Below are positions 27,817 to 35,928 of a stretch of 64,000 nt of DNA, piece by piece. A model generated the notes under the pieces. That model ran no database searches. It saw nothing but the letters and a program-made list of their open reading frames with translations, and had not been told where the DNA came from. This DNA comes from CAXXOK01 sp964640955. Lineage in GTDB: Bacteria > Bacillota > Clostridia > Christensenellales > Aristaeellaceae. The position numbers and the translations under genes are program-made. Location of the stretch: contig CAZXJI010000013.1 of assembly GCA_964640955.1 (NCBI GenBank), positions 1-64,000 on the forward strand, in the 5' to 3' direction. Numbering within the stretch: the stretch's first letter is position 1; each line of letters opens with the position of its first letter.

Positions 27817-27885
27817 TGAATCGCAACGAACCCGTCCGGCGCCGGGACGGACGCGGATACCGCAACGAAGAGGGGAGGCTTCCCG

Positions 27886-28263
27886 ATGGAGCGCACCTGC
27901 GACGATGTGAACTGCCCCGTGGACGCGACGCTCAAGCTGATCGGCGGAAAATACAAAACGCTGATCCTGTGGCATCTGCTGACGCGAACGCTGCGCTTCG
28001 GGGAACTGCGCAGGCTCATTCCCCAGGCGACGCCCAAAATGCTCACGCAGCAATTGCGCGAGCTGGAAGCGAGCGGGCTTTTAACCCGCACGGTGTACCC
28101 CGTGGTGCCGCCCAGGGTGGAGTATTCGCTGACGGAGCTGGGGGAAAGCATCCGCCCGATTCTGCTCACGGTGTACGACTGGGGCGCGGCGTACCTGCGC
28201 CGATGCGGAAAGGAAGCCAACTGCTCCATGACGGCGGATTATCCCGGCCCGAAAGAAGAATAG
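27886..28263 (+). CDS. HxlR-family winged-helix regulator
   Basis: This is a 125-residue HxlR-type regulator: LIGGKYKTLILWHLL, RFGELRRLIPQATPKMLTQQLRELE and the VEYSLTELGES wing are all typical. Cysteines at the N-terminus (CDDVNCPVD) match the conserved redox-sensing Cys of the family, and two more sit near the C-terminus. It is divergent from copA, so control of copA and itself by thiol-active or metal stress is a plausible inference. The ribosome site is GAGGGGAGG. Confidence 0.9.
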   Translation: MERTCDDVNCPVDATLKLIGGKYKTLILWHLLTRTLRFGELRRLIPQATPKMLTQQLRELEASGLLTRTVYPVVPPRVEYSLTELGESIRPILLTVYDWGAAYLRRCGKEANCSMTADYPGPKEE

Positions 28264-28311
28264 GCTCCCAAAGGCGGCCCTTTCTCTGGCCGGCAGCGTG
28301 TAAAAAAACGC

Positions 28312-29514
28312 TCAGGCAAGCCCGTAATGGGCGCGGATCGTACGGATGACGTAGTCGCTTTCCTCCGCCGTCAGCTCCGGGAACACCGGCAGGCAGACGG
28401 ATTCGCGGCAGGCTCTTTCGGCTTCGGGCAGGCTGCCGGGGACGTAACCCAGCGAGTGGAACGCCTTTTGCAGGTGCAGCGGCACCGGGTAAAACGCGCC
28501 CGTGCCGATATGCGCGGCGGAAAGCGCCGCGGTTAGCGCCTCCTTGTCGGGAGCCATGGCGGCGTACTGGTGCCAGCAGGGCACCTTGCCTTCGGGCGAG
28601 AGCGCGGGCAGGCGCAGGGGGGTATCGGCCAGGCCCTCGGTGTAGAGGCGCGCGTTGTGCGTGCGGGCGCGCTGGAACGCCGGCAGGTGCGCAAGCTTCA
28701 CGCGCAGCACCGCTGCCTGTACGCTGTCCAGGCGGGAGTTTTCGCCGATGAGGAAGTTGTAGTACTTGCAGGGGTCGTTCAGCCCCCCGGCCGGAGAGGA
28801 CGACGGGAGCGCCGTTTCGCCGGTGTCAAGCCCCAGCAGCTCCGCGGCCTGCCTGCCGTTGCGGCCGCTGCCGTGGGCCTTGAGGGCCCGGCAGAGGATG
28901 GCCGTGTCGTCGCTGTCGGTGACGATCATGCCGCCGTCGCCGTAAGCGCCCAGGTTCTTGGTGGGGTAAAAGGAAAAGCATCCCGCGTCGCCCAGCGCGC
29001 CCGCCATGCGGCCGCGGTAGCGCGCGCCCACGGCCTGGCAGGCGTCCTCCACCACGCGCAGGCCGCGGCGTTTGGCGATGGCGTCGATCTCGTCCATCTC
29101 CGCGGGCAGCCCGAAGATGTCCACCGGCAGGATGGCGCGCGTTTTGGGCGTCACGGCCGCTTCGACGCGTTCGGGGTCGAGGTTCAAGGTATCGGGGTCG
29201 ATATCGGCAAATACCGGCGTCGCGCCCACCGCGGCGATCGCCTCGGCCGTGGCGAAAAACGTGAACGGCGTGGTGATCACCTCGTCGCCCGCTTTGATCC
29301 CCAGGGCCCGCAGCGCGATCTTCAGCGCGTCGGTGCCGTTGCCACACGAAACGGCGTGGCGGACGTTCAGAAACGCCTCCATCTCCTCCTCCAGCGCTTT
29401 GACCGCCGGACCTTCGATAAAGGCGCATTCACCCAGGGTATCGCAAACCTGCCTGTCCAACTCGGACCGGAGCGCACGGTACTGGCGCGACAGATCAAAA
29501 AACGGGACGTTCAT
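28312..29514 (-). CDS. DegT/DnrJ/EryC1 family PLP aminotransferase
   Basis: This is a 400-residue sugar aminotransferase of the DegT/StrS group, which adds an amino group to NDP-keto-sugars. It shows the N-terminal FFDLSRQYRALRSELD, the GNGTDALKIAL cofactor loop, TPFTFFATAEAI, EDACQAVGARY and the PLP lysine in SFYPTKNLGAYGDGG. The start at 29514 is chosen by motif position and GAAAGG upstream; an upstream extension is unrelated sequence over the promoter. It is monocistronic here; likely substrates are products of rfbB or capE. Confidence 0.9.
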   Translation of the reverse strand: MNVPFFDLSRQYRALRSELDRQVCDTLGECAFIEGPAVKALEEEMEAFLNVRHAVSCGNGTDALKIALRALGIKAGDEVITTPFTFFATAEAIAAVGATPVFADIDPDTLNLDPERVEAAVTPKTRAILPVDIFGLPAEMDEIDAIAKRRGLRVVEDACQAVGARYRGRMAGALGDAGCFSFYPTKNLGAYGDGGMIVTDSDDTAILCRALKAHGSGRNGRQAAELLGLDTGETALPSSSPAGGLNDPCKYYNFLIGENSRLDSVQAAVLRVKLAHLPAFQRARTHNARLYTEGLADTPLRLPALSPEGKVPCWHQYAAMAPDKEALTAALSAAHIGTGAFYPVPLHLQKAFHSLGYVPGSLPEAERACRESVCLPVFPELTAEESDYVIRTIRAHYGLA

Positions 29515-29547
29515 AGGCAAACGACCTTTCGGCTCAACTTCGCGATG

Positions 29548-29576
29548 ATCATAGCATACGGGCCGGAGCCTGTCAA
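29548..29576 (-). promoter_or_regulatory. Promoter of the DegT aminotransferase gene
   Basis: Minus-strand TTGACA (29576-29571) and TATGAT (29553-29548) are spaced by 17 bp. Confidence 0.75.
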
Positions 29577-29739
29577 TCGACGGAAAACCGGGCCGCGATA
29601 CGCTTGCGCAGGCAGGAATACCGCGGCGCGCGGCGAAGACTACGGTGGAAGCGGGAACGCCGTGCGACCGCATCCCACATGAAACATTAGCCGATCTCCC
29701 CGCAACCGCGGCATTCCGGCCGCAAAGGAGAGCGAGTAT

Positions 29740-30483
29740 ATGAAACTGGTATTGCTACGCCATGGGGAAAGCGAATGGAACCTGGAAAACCGGTTTACGG
29801 GCTGGACGGACGTGGATCTGTCCGAGAACGGAAAGCGGGAGGCCGAACAGGCGGGCCGGGCGATGCTGGCCGCCGGACTGAGCTTCGACCGTTGCTTTAC
29901 CTCGTACCTGAAACGCGCCATTCACACGCTGAACCTGGCGCTCTTTCAGATGGACCGGGAATGGATTCCGGTAGAGAAAAGCTGGAAACTCAACGAACGC
30001 CATTACGGCGCCCTGCAGGGCCTCAACAAGGCCGAAACCGCCGAGAAATACGGCGAGGAGCAGGTGCACATCTGGCGGCGCTCCTACGACGTGCCCCCAC
30101 CCCCGCTTTCGCGCGGGGACGAGCGCGATCCGGCGCGCCTGCCGGCCTATAAAGGCGTGCCGATTGAGGAACTGCCGCTGACCGAAAGCCTGAAGGATAC
30201 GGTCGCCCGGGTGATCCCCTACTTCCGGACGGCGATCTGGCCGCGCGTCGCCGCCGGCGAGCACGTGCTGATCGCCGCGCACGGCAATTCGCTGCGCGCA
30301 CTGGCGATGTACCTGGAGCAGATGACCCCCGAAATGGTCACCGGGCTCAACCTGCCCACCGGCATCCCGCTGGTGTACGATCTGTCGTCCAACGGCGAGG
30401 TAACGGGCAAGGCCTACCTGGGCGACGCGGCAAAGGTGGCCGAGCAGATCCGCAAGGTGGCGCAGCAGGGCAAAGCGAAATAG
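29740..30483 (+). CDS. gpmA: 2,3-bisphosphoglycerate-dependent phosphoglycerate mutase
   Basis: This is a 247-residue histidine phosphatase-fold enzyme that interconverts 3- and 2-phosphoglycerate in glycolysis. The phospho-accepting His is in LLRHGESEWNLENRFTGW at the N-terminus; the second catalytic His is in IAAHGNSLRAL. LNERHYGALQGLNK is diagnostic for GpmA. The start follows AAAGGAGA. A ZIP transporter gene follows 19 bp downstream. Confidence 0.96.
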   Translation: MKLVLLRHGESEWNLENRFTGWTDVDLSENGKREAEQAGRAMLAAGLSFDRCFTSYLKRAIHTLNLALFQMDREWIPVEKSWKLNERHYGALQGLNKAETAEKYGEEQVHIWRRSYDVPPPPLSRGDERDPARLPAYKGVPIEELPLTESLKDTVARVIPYFRTAIWPRVAAGEHVLIAAHGNSLRALAMYLEQMTPEMVTGLNLPTGIPLVYDLSSNGEVTGKAYLGDAAKVAEQIRKVAQQGKAK

Positions 30484-30502
30484 AGCGGGGGAAAGATACG
30501 GC

Positions 30503-31291
30503 ATGAACCAATGGGGCACGGTTTTCCTGGGTTTGATGATCCCGCTGGCCGGCACGACGCTGGGCGCGGCGATGGTGTTCGTACTGAAGCGGGAAATGAG
30601 CCAAAACCTGCAAAAACTGCTGCTGGGCTTTGCCTCGGGCGTGATGATCGCGGCTTCGGTCTGGTCGCTGCTGATTCCCGCCATTGAAATGACGGAGGCG
30701 TCGGGCGGGGTGCCCTGGCTGCCCGCGACCGTGGGGTTCCTGGTGGGCGTGGGCTTCCTGCTGGGGCTGGATACGCTGATCCCGCACCTCCACATGAACG
30801 CCGACCGGCCCGAGGGCGTTCACGCGAAAATCAAGAAATCCTTCATGCTGGTGCTGGCCGTCACGCTGCATAACCTGCCCGAGGGCATGGCGGTGGGCGT
30901 GGTGTTCGCCGGCGTGCTGAGCGGCAGCGACGTGGTGACGGTCGCGGGAGCGTTTGCGCTGGCCCTCGGCATCGCGATACAGAACTTTCCCGAAGGCGCG
31001 ATTATCTCCGCACCGCTGATGAGCGCGGGCATGAGCCGGAAAAAGTCGTTCCTCTACGGCTTTCTTTCGGGCGTGGTGGAGCCCGTGGGCGCCGTGCTCA
31101 CCCTTTTGCTGACCGCCGCCGTCTCCACCGCGCTGCCCTACATGCTGGCGTTCGCGGCGGGCGCGATGATCTACGTGGTGGTGGAGGAGCTCATCCCGGA
31201 GGCGCAGCAGGAGCCGCACACCAACATAGGCACCATCGGCGCGGCCGTCGGCTTCGCCCTGATGATGCTTCTGGACGTGGCGCTGGGGTAA
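30503..31291 (+). CDS. ZIP-family metal transporter
   Basis: This is a 262-residue membrane protein with eight hydrophobic segments. The metal-site helices contain HNLPEGMAVG and NFPEGAIISAPL, the signature of ZIP (ZupT-like) zinc/iron importers. A His-containing loop (PHLHMN) precedes them. It is probably co-transcribed with gpmA. The metal cannot be assigned from sequence alone; zinc is most usual. Confidence 0.9.
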   Translation: MNQWGTVFLGLMIPLAGTTLGAAMVFVLKREMSQNLQKLLLGFASGVMIAASVWSLLIPAIEMTEASGGVPWLPATVGFLVGVGFLLGLDTLIPHLHMNADRPEGVHAKIKKSFMLVLAVTLHNLPEGMAVGVVFAGVLSGSDVVTVAGAFALALGIAIQNFPEGAIISAPLMSAGMSRKKSFLYGFLSGVVEPVGAVLTLLLTAAVSTALPYMLAFAAGAMIYVVVEELIPEAQQEPHTNIGTIGAAVGFALMMLLDVALG

Positions 31292-31520
31292 ACGCAGGCG
31301 CGGCCCGAAGGGCCGTATGCGCGTTTGTCGGAGCGAGTCTGGCCCGCCAGTCGTCCGGCGGGACAGAGTGTCAAAAAACTGCTTTTTGTACGGGTGGTGT
31401 CGGAGGGTCGCAACCCTCCGACTGTATTCGTATCGACTGGCTTTGTCGGGCGGGCGGGGAGTTTGCGGCTTTGCCGCAAACGTAACCCGTAGCTCAAAAA
31501 AGTGGCGAGGTCCACTTTCT
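31292..31520. repeat. Intergenic run of short perfect hairpins
   Basis: No gene is seen. Hairpins include 31343-31348 with 31357-31362, 31399-31408 with 31413-31422 (10 bp, CGCA loop), 31461-31469 with 31473-31481 (9 bp) and 31499-31505 with 31512-31518. The last is followed by a pyrimidine run and may terminate transcription from the ZIP gene. The CGCA-loop hairpin resembles those at 168-214. Confidence 0.55.
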
Positions 31521-31538
31521 TGACAGGCTCCCCGCCGG

Positions 31539-31567
31539 TTGCGCGGCGGGGAAGAATCCTGTATAAT
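31539..31567 (+). promoter_or_regulatory. Promoter of rfbA-rfbB
   Basis: TTGCGC at 31539 and TATAAT at 31562 are spaced by 17 bp. The TTGACA at 31530 is too far from this -10. Confidence 0.55.
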
Positions 31568-31657
31568 ACAGCGGAAAGAAAAGGAGAAAACGCAAACGCG
31601 CGCGGATGCGCGCAGGGCGCGGCGCGGGCGTTTTTTCCCATGAGGAGGCGTCGGACC

Positions 31658-32566
31658 ATGAAAGGGATTATCCTGGCGGGCGGCACGGGCACGCGGCTGT
31701 ATCCGTTGACGATGGTCACCAGCAAGCAGCTTCTGCCGGTGTACGACAAACCCATGATCTATTACCCGCTTTCCACGCTGATGCTGGCGGGGATCCGGGA
31801 GATTCTCATCATTTCCACGCCCACGGACACCCCCCGCTTCCGCGATCTGCTGGGCGACGGCGGCCAGTACGGCCTTTCGCTCTCCTACGCCGTGCAGCCC
31901 TCGCCCGACGGGCTGGCCCAGGCCTTTCTGATCGGGGAAGATTTTATCGGCGGGGACGCGTGCGCCATGGTGCTGGGCGACAACATTTTTTACGGAAACG
32001 GCTTTTCGCGCATGCTGGCCGAGGCCGCGCGCAACGCCGAAAGCGGCAGGGCGACCATCTTCGGCTATTTTGTGGACGATCCGCAGCGCTTCGGCATCGT
32101 GGAGTTCGACGAACGGGGCAAGGTGCTCTCCGTGGAGGAGAAGCCCGAGCACCCCAAGAGCAACTACTGCATCACGGGGCTTTACTTTTACGACCGCCGC
32201 GTGTGCGAACTGGCCAAACAGGTCCGGCCCAGCGCGCGGGGCGAGCTGGAGATTACCTCGCTCAACGACATGTACCTGAGGGACGGCACCCTGGTCGCCA
32301 AGATCATGGGCCGGGGCTTCGCGTGGCTGGACACCGGCACCATGGATACGCTGGCCGAGGCGACCAGCTTCGTTCGCATCGTGGAAAAACGCCAGAGCAT
32401 CAAGATCGCCGCGCTGGAGGAGATCGCCTACCACCGCGGCTGGATCGACAGACCCACGCTGACGGCCGCCGCCGAGCGCTACGGCAAATCCCCCTACGGG
32501 GAGCACCTGCGGCGCGTAGCGGAAGGACGCATCCAGTACGATCGTTCGGACGAAAACGCGGACTGA
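31658..32566 (+). CDS. rfbA: Glucose-1-phosphate thymidylyltransferase
   Basis: This is a 302-residue nucleotidyltransferase making dTDP-glucose from glucose 1-phosphate and dTTP. The signature GGTGTRLYPLT is at residues 7-17, followed by SKQLLPVYDKPMIYYPL, GDNIFYG and EEKPEHPKSNY. The start at 31658 follows GAGGAGG and fits the family N-terminus MKGIILAGG. It is first in an rfbA-rfbB pair. rfbC and rfbD are not in the window, so dTDP-rhamnose synthesis would need genes elsewhere. Confidence 0.95.
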   Translation: MKGIILAGGTGTRLYPLTMVTSKQLLPVYDKPMIYYPLSTLMLAGIREILIISTPTDTPRFRDLLGDGGQYGLSLSYAVQPSPDGLAQAFLIGEDFIGGDACAMVLGDNIFYGNGFSRMLAEAARNAESGRATIFGYFVDDPQRFGIVEFDERGKVLSVEEKPEHPKSNYCITGLYFYDRRVCELAKQVRPSARGELEITSLNDMYLRDGTLVAKIMGRGFAWLDTGTMDTLAEATSFVRIVEKRQSIKIAALEEIAYHRGWIDRPTLTAAAERYGKSPYGEHLRRVAEGRIQYDRSDENAD

Positions 32567-32599
32567 GCCCGAACGCCGGCCGAAAGGAGCATACGACCC

Positions 32600-33640
32600 A
32601 TGAAAATCGTCATCACCGGCGGCGCGGGTTTCATCGGCGCCAATTTCTGCGAATACGAGTTCAAACACCATCCCGGGGACAGCTACATCTGCCTGGACGC
32701 GCTGACCTACGCGGGGAACCTTGCGTCGCTTCGGCAGGTGATCGAGGAAAAGAGCTTCACCTTCGTAAAGGGCGATATCGCCGATCGCGGGCTGGTCAAC
32801 GACCTGTTTAAGCGGGAGAAGCCGGATATCGTGGTGAACTTCGCGGCGGAGACGCACGTCGACCGTTCGGTCACCGACCCGGAGGTGTTCCTGCGCACCA
32901 ACGTCATGGGCACGCAGGCGCTTTTGGACGCCTGCCGCGTGTACGGCGTCGGGCGCTTCCACCAGGTGAGCACCGATGAGGTATACGGCGATCTGCCCAT
33001 CGACCGGCCCGACCTGTTCTTTACCGAGGAAACGCCGCTTCACACCTCCTCGCCCTACAGCGCCAGCAAGGCGGGGGCGGACCTGCTGGTGCTGGCCTAT
33101 GCGCGCACCTTCGGCCTGCCCGTAAGCGTGAGCCGCTGCTCCAACAACTACGGCCCCTACCAGTTCCCCGAAAAGCTGATCCCGCTGATGATCAGCCGGG
33201 CGCTGAACGACCAGACCCTGCCCGTGTACGGCAAGGGCGAAAACGTGCGCGACTGGCTCTACGTGGAGGACCACTGCGCGGCCATCGACCTGGTGATGCG
33301 CAGGGGGCGCCCGGGCGAAACGTACAACATCGGCGGGCACAACGAGCGCGCCAACATCGACGTGGTCAGGACCATCCTCAGGGAACTGGGCAAGCCCGAG
33401 AGCCTTATCACTTTCGTTGCCGATCGTCCCGGCCACGACCGCCGCTATGCCATCGACCCGGCGAAAATCCACCGCGAGCTGGGGTGGCTGCCGCAGACGC
33501 CTTTCGAGGAGGGCATCCGCCGCACGGTGCGCTGGTATGTGGATCACCGTAAATGGTGGGAGGATATTCTGGCCGGCGATTACCGGGACTATTACCGGAG
33601 AATGTACGAAAACCGTGATACGGATTCAAACCAGTGCTAA
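32600..33640 (+). CDS. rfbB: dTDP-glucose 4,6-dehydratase
   Basis: This is a 346-residue extended SDR enzyme converting dTDP-glucose to the 4-keto-6-deoxy sugar. The NAD-binding GGAGFIGANF is at residues 7-16, followed by AAETHVDRS, STDEVYGDL and the active-site YSASK. It lies 33 bp after rfbA with an AAAGGAG site. Its last codons and stop form the left arm and loop of a stem-loop repeat (33617-33657). Confidence 0.96.
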   Translation: MKIVITGGAGFIGANFCEYEFKHHPGDSYICLDALTYAGNLASLRQVIEEKSFTFVKGDIADRGLVNDLFKREKPDIVVNFAAETHVDRSVTDPEVFLRTNVMGTQALLDACRVYGVGRFHQVSTDEVYGDLPIDRPDLFFTEETPLHTSSPYSASKAGADLLVLAYARTFGLPVSVSRCSNNYGPYQFPEKLIPLMISRALNDQTLPVYGKGENVRDWLYVEDHCAAIDLVMRRGRPGETYNIGGHNERANIDVVRTILRELGKPESLITFVADRPGHDRRYAIDPAKIHRELGWLPQTPFEEGIRRTVRWYVDHRKWWEDILAGDYRDYYRRMYENRDTDSNQC

Positions 33641-33659
33641 AGGTTTGAATTGGTATCAG
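33617..33659. repeat. Stem-loop repeat over the rfbB stop codon
   Basis: A 16-bp stem with two mismatches (33617-33632 with 33642-33657) has a 9-nt loop that contains the rfbB TAA. The right arm is a copy of the repeat at 1603 and 24098. There is no U-tract. Confidence 0.6.
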
Positions 33660-33675
33660 GCGTTCCCGCCGCGGC

Positions 33676-33704
33676 TTGACAGGCACGCCCCGCGGGCCTA
33701 TAAT
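33676..33704 (+). promoter_or_regulatory. Consensus promoter of 6S RNA
   Basis: TTGACA at 33676 and TATAAT at 33699 are spaced by exactly 17 bp, giving a predicted start near 33711. This is one of the two best promoters in the window. Confidence 0.85.
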
Positions 33705-33710
33705 AACGGT

Positions 33711-33935
33711 AGAGGTCTTCCTGAGGTGTGCGCCAGCATCTTGTTTTTACCCACACTTCACAAATGGAGCTCGCGTCCCTCAGCGGCTGTCATGCCCCCG
33801 TCGAAAGACGTCAGGGGAAGATTAAAGCTGGCGGTAGAGCACCAGCCTGCTATACATAGCGGGTGAAAAAACCAGTTGCAGCGGCACTTTGGGAACTCAG
33901 TTGCCCTTCCGGCCCAACCGGCGGAAGGGCTTTCT
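33711..33935 (+). ncRNA. ssrS: 6S RNA
   Basis: A long rod-like RNA follows a perfect sigma-A promoter and ends in a terminator. The outer stem pairs CTGAG (33720-33724) with CTCAG near 33896-33900, the next stem pairs CTTGTTTTTACCC with GGGTGAAAAAACCAG, and the apical hairpin is CCCCCGTC-GAAA-GACGTCAGGGG. Segments CTGAGGTGTGCGC, GAAGATTAAAGCTG and GGCACTTTGGGAACTC align with the equivalent parts of E. coli 6S RNA (CUGAGAUGUUCGC, GAAGCCUUAAAACUG, GGCAUCUCGGAGAUUC). 6S RNA binds sigma-70/A RNA polymerase in an open-promoter-like bubble. The processed length is probably about 190 nt. Confidence 0.85.
33903..33934 (+). terminator. Terminator of 6S RNA
   Basis: The stem GCCCTTCCGG with CCGGCGGAAGGGC (one bulge) is followed by TTTCTG. 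Confidence 0.75.
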
Positions 33936-33963
33936 GCGTCCCTGTGCCCCATGGGAAAAACGG

Positions 33964-33991
33964 TTGCCATGCGTCCAAAGCATGGTATAAT
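33964..33991 (+). promoter_or_regulatory. Promoter of the hutP-family gene
   Basis: TTGCCA at 33964 and TATAAT at 33986 are spaced by 16 bp. It probably drives hutP, cmk-plsC and perhaps ispH-rpsA. Confidence 0.65.
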
Positions 33992-34076
33992 GAACGGGAC
34001 GAAGCCTGATAACCCGGCGTCATCGCTTGGATGCGTCCGATGCGGCCCCCGCGGCTCGCATGGAAGGAGACGGCGT

Positions 34077-34493
34077 ATGCAGATCATCCCCGGCAGCCGC
34101 GACGTGGCGCGCGCGGCGATCGAAATGAGCATGTCCCGTTCGCGCGAGGAAGAATTGCTGATCAAGAAAACCCTTGCCCTGGAAGAGATCGTCACCGCGG
34201 CGGCCGACTTCGGCGGCGAGTTTGTGCCCTCCATCATTCGCATCGTGGAGCGGGCGGTGGTCGCCGCCCGGCGCGAAGGGGTGATCGGCGAAAGCCACCT
34301 GGAGGAAGGCGGCGTGGCCGGCGCGGCCCGCGAGGCCCTCAACCAGATCACCCCCAAGGCCCTGGGCCTGAGCGTGGGCGGCAAGATCGGCGTGGCCCGC
34401 TACCACGATCACGTGGCCGTGGCGATGTTTTTTGGCATCGGGCTTGGGCACCTGGACGAAATCTGCGTGGGGCTGGGGCACCGCGCCATTTAG
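34077..34493 (+). CDS. HutP-family RNA-binding protein
   Basis: This is a 138-residue protein of the HutP family, recognised mainly in the C-terminal half (HDHVAVAMFFGIGLGHLDEICVGLGHRAI), which matches the region of Bacillus HutP that binds metal and histidine. HutP is an antiterminator of the histidine-use operon. No hut gene is in the window, and the context is cmk-plsC. The start follows GGAAGGAGA. The regulatory target is unknown, and it may not respond to histidine. Confidence 0.8.
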   Translation: MQIIPGSRDVARAAIEMSMSRSREEELLIKKTLALEEIVTAAADFGGEFVPSIIRIVERAVVAARREGVIGESHLEEGGVAGAAREALNQITPKALGLSVGGKIGVARYHDHVAVAMFFGIGLGHLDEICVGLGHRAI

Positions 34494-34525
34494 CGGACGA
34501 GCCGCACAGGGAAGGAAGAGACCGT

Positions 34526-35824
34526 TTGAGACACTTTACCATCGCCATCGACGGCCCCGGCGGCGCGGGCAAGAGCACCGTGGCCGACGATCTGGCCCGG
34601 AAGCTTTCGGTGCCGCATCTGGACACGGGCGCGATGTACCGCGCCTTCGCCTGGCGGATGCTTAAGGAAGGGCTGAGCGCTTCGGACACGGAAGCCGTGG
34701 AGGCCCTGGCCGGCCGCGTGCGGATCGACGTGCGCTTCGAGGACGGACGCCAAAGGACGTACGCGGACGGCACGGACGTGACCGAGCTGATCCGCACCCC
34801 GGAAATCAGCATGGGCGCGTCGGACTGCGGCACCGTGGGCGCCGTGCGCCGGTTGATGGTCGCCCTGCAGCAGCAGATTGCCGGACGGGAGTCCATCGTG
34901 CTGGACGGCCGGGACATCGGCACACGGGTATTGCCGGACGCGACGCTCAAGGTGTTTTTGACCGCTTCCCCCGAGGTGCGCGCGCGGCGCCGCTACGAGG
35001 AAACGATCGCCAAAGGCGGGCAGGCGGAATACGAAGCCGTGCTTGCGGACGTGATCGTCCGCGACCGGCAGGACTCCACCCGGCAGATCGATCCCCTCAG
35101 GCCCGCGGAGGACGCCGTGACGCTGGACACGAGCGGCATGACCCGGGAGCAGGTGACCGAGCACATCCTTTCGCTGCTGAACGAGCGCCTTTCCGGCCCA
35201 AGGCCGCGGGAGCGCCTCACGTTTTTCTACCGCATGGCCATGGGGTTGTCGTACCTGATTTTCCACACCCTTCTGCCGGTGCGCTACCACGGGCTGGAAA
35301 ACGCCGATCTGGACGCGCCCTACATCCTGATCGCCAACCACAACCATATGCTCGATCCCCTGCTGGTGGGCTGGAAGATCAAACGTTACCAGATTCGCTA
35401 CCTGGGCAAGCGGGAGCTGATCAAAAACCCGCTGATGCGAGCGGTCTACCGCAACATGCTCATGATTCCCGTCAGCCGCCACGGAACGGACATGGCGGCC
35501 GTGCGCGCGTGCCTCAAAAGCCTCAGGGAGAAGCACGTGCTGGGCATCTTTCCGGAAGGGACGCGCTATAAGAAAACCCTCATGGAGGAAATGGAAAGCG
35601 GCATGGCGATGATCGCCCTGCAGGGAAACGTGCCCATCCTGCCCGCGTACGTGTCGGGGAAACCCCGGTTTTTCCGGCGTACGGACTGCTACTACGGCAA
35701 GCCCTTTACGGCGGCGGACATCGCCAGAAAGGGCGTTAACCGCGAAACGATCGGGGAATTGATGGGCAAGATCACCGCGCTTTACCGGGATATGGCGCTC
35801 GCGCACGAGGCGGAGAAGGCGTGA
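34526..35824 (+). CDS. Cytidylate kinase-acyltransferase fusion (Cmk-PlsC)
   Basis: This is a 432-residue fusion. Residues 1-220 are CMP kinase (IDGPGGAGKSTVADDLA P-loop, LDTGAMYRA, LDGRDIGTRVLPDA). Residues 230-432 are a PlsC-type 1-acylglycerol-3-phosphate acyltransferase with HX4D in NHNHMLD and FPEGTR. The two activities serve nucleotide recycling and phosphatidic acid synthesis. Such fusions are known in Clostridia. The start is TTG at 34526, supported by GGAAGGAAG 8 nt upstream and the P-loop position; the longer frame overlaps hutP. The unrelated second domain begins after a short basic linker. Confidence 0.92.
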   Translation: MRHFTIAIDGPGGAGKSTVADDLARKLSVPHLDTGAMYRAFAWRMLKEGLSASDTEAVEALAGRVRIDVRFEDGRQRTYADGTDVTELIRTPEISMGASDCGTVGAVRRLMVALQQQIAGRESIVLDGRDIGTRVLPDATLKVFLTASPEVRARRRYEETIAKGGQAEYEAVLADVIVRDRQDSTRQIDPLRPAEDAVTLDTSGMTREQVTEHILSLLNERLSGPRPRERLTFFYRMAMGLSYLIFHTLLPVRYHGLENADLDAPYILIANHNHMLDPLLVGWKIKRYQIRYLGKRELIKNPLMRAVYRNMLMIPVSRHGTDMAAVRACLKSLREKHVLGIFPEGTRYKKTLMEEMESGMAMIALQGNVPILPAYVSGKPRFFRRTDCYYGKPFTAADIARKGVNRETIGELMGKITALYRDMALAHEAEKA

Positions 35825-35866
35825 CGTACGTTTTTTGTGGTTTCCATCTTAAAAAAAGAAGGAATC

Positions 35867-35926
35867 ATGAGAGTTTTAGCGAATAGCACAATTGATTCTG
35901 CTCCGAAAAGGACGGCGGAGAACTGA
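35867..35926 (+). CDS. Possible 19-residue peptide before ispH-rpsA
   Basis: A small frame ATG..TGA with AGAAGGA upstream lies in an AT-rich patch and ends 2 bp before the ispH start. It reads MRVLANSTIDSAPKRTAEN. The patch (35825-35910) contrasts with the GC-rich flanks. It could be a leader peptide or simply chance; there is no homology to judge by. Confidence 0.3.
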   Translation: MRVLANSTIDSAPKRTAEN

Positions 35927-35928
35927 GC

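Noticed and set aside
30347..33547. 1066-codon minus-strand frame across gpmA, the ZIP gene and rfbAB
   Set aside because: It spans four genes and an intergenic region with known-family products on the plus strand; an open-frame artefact of high GC.
33711..33935. tmRNA, SRP RNA or RNase P as identity of the RNA
   Set aside because: It has no tRNA-like ends or tag frame, no GGTGCTG/AGCAGCC domain and no RNase P core; the rod structure and motifs fit 6S RNA.
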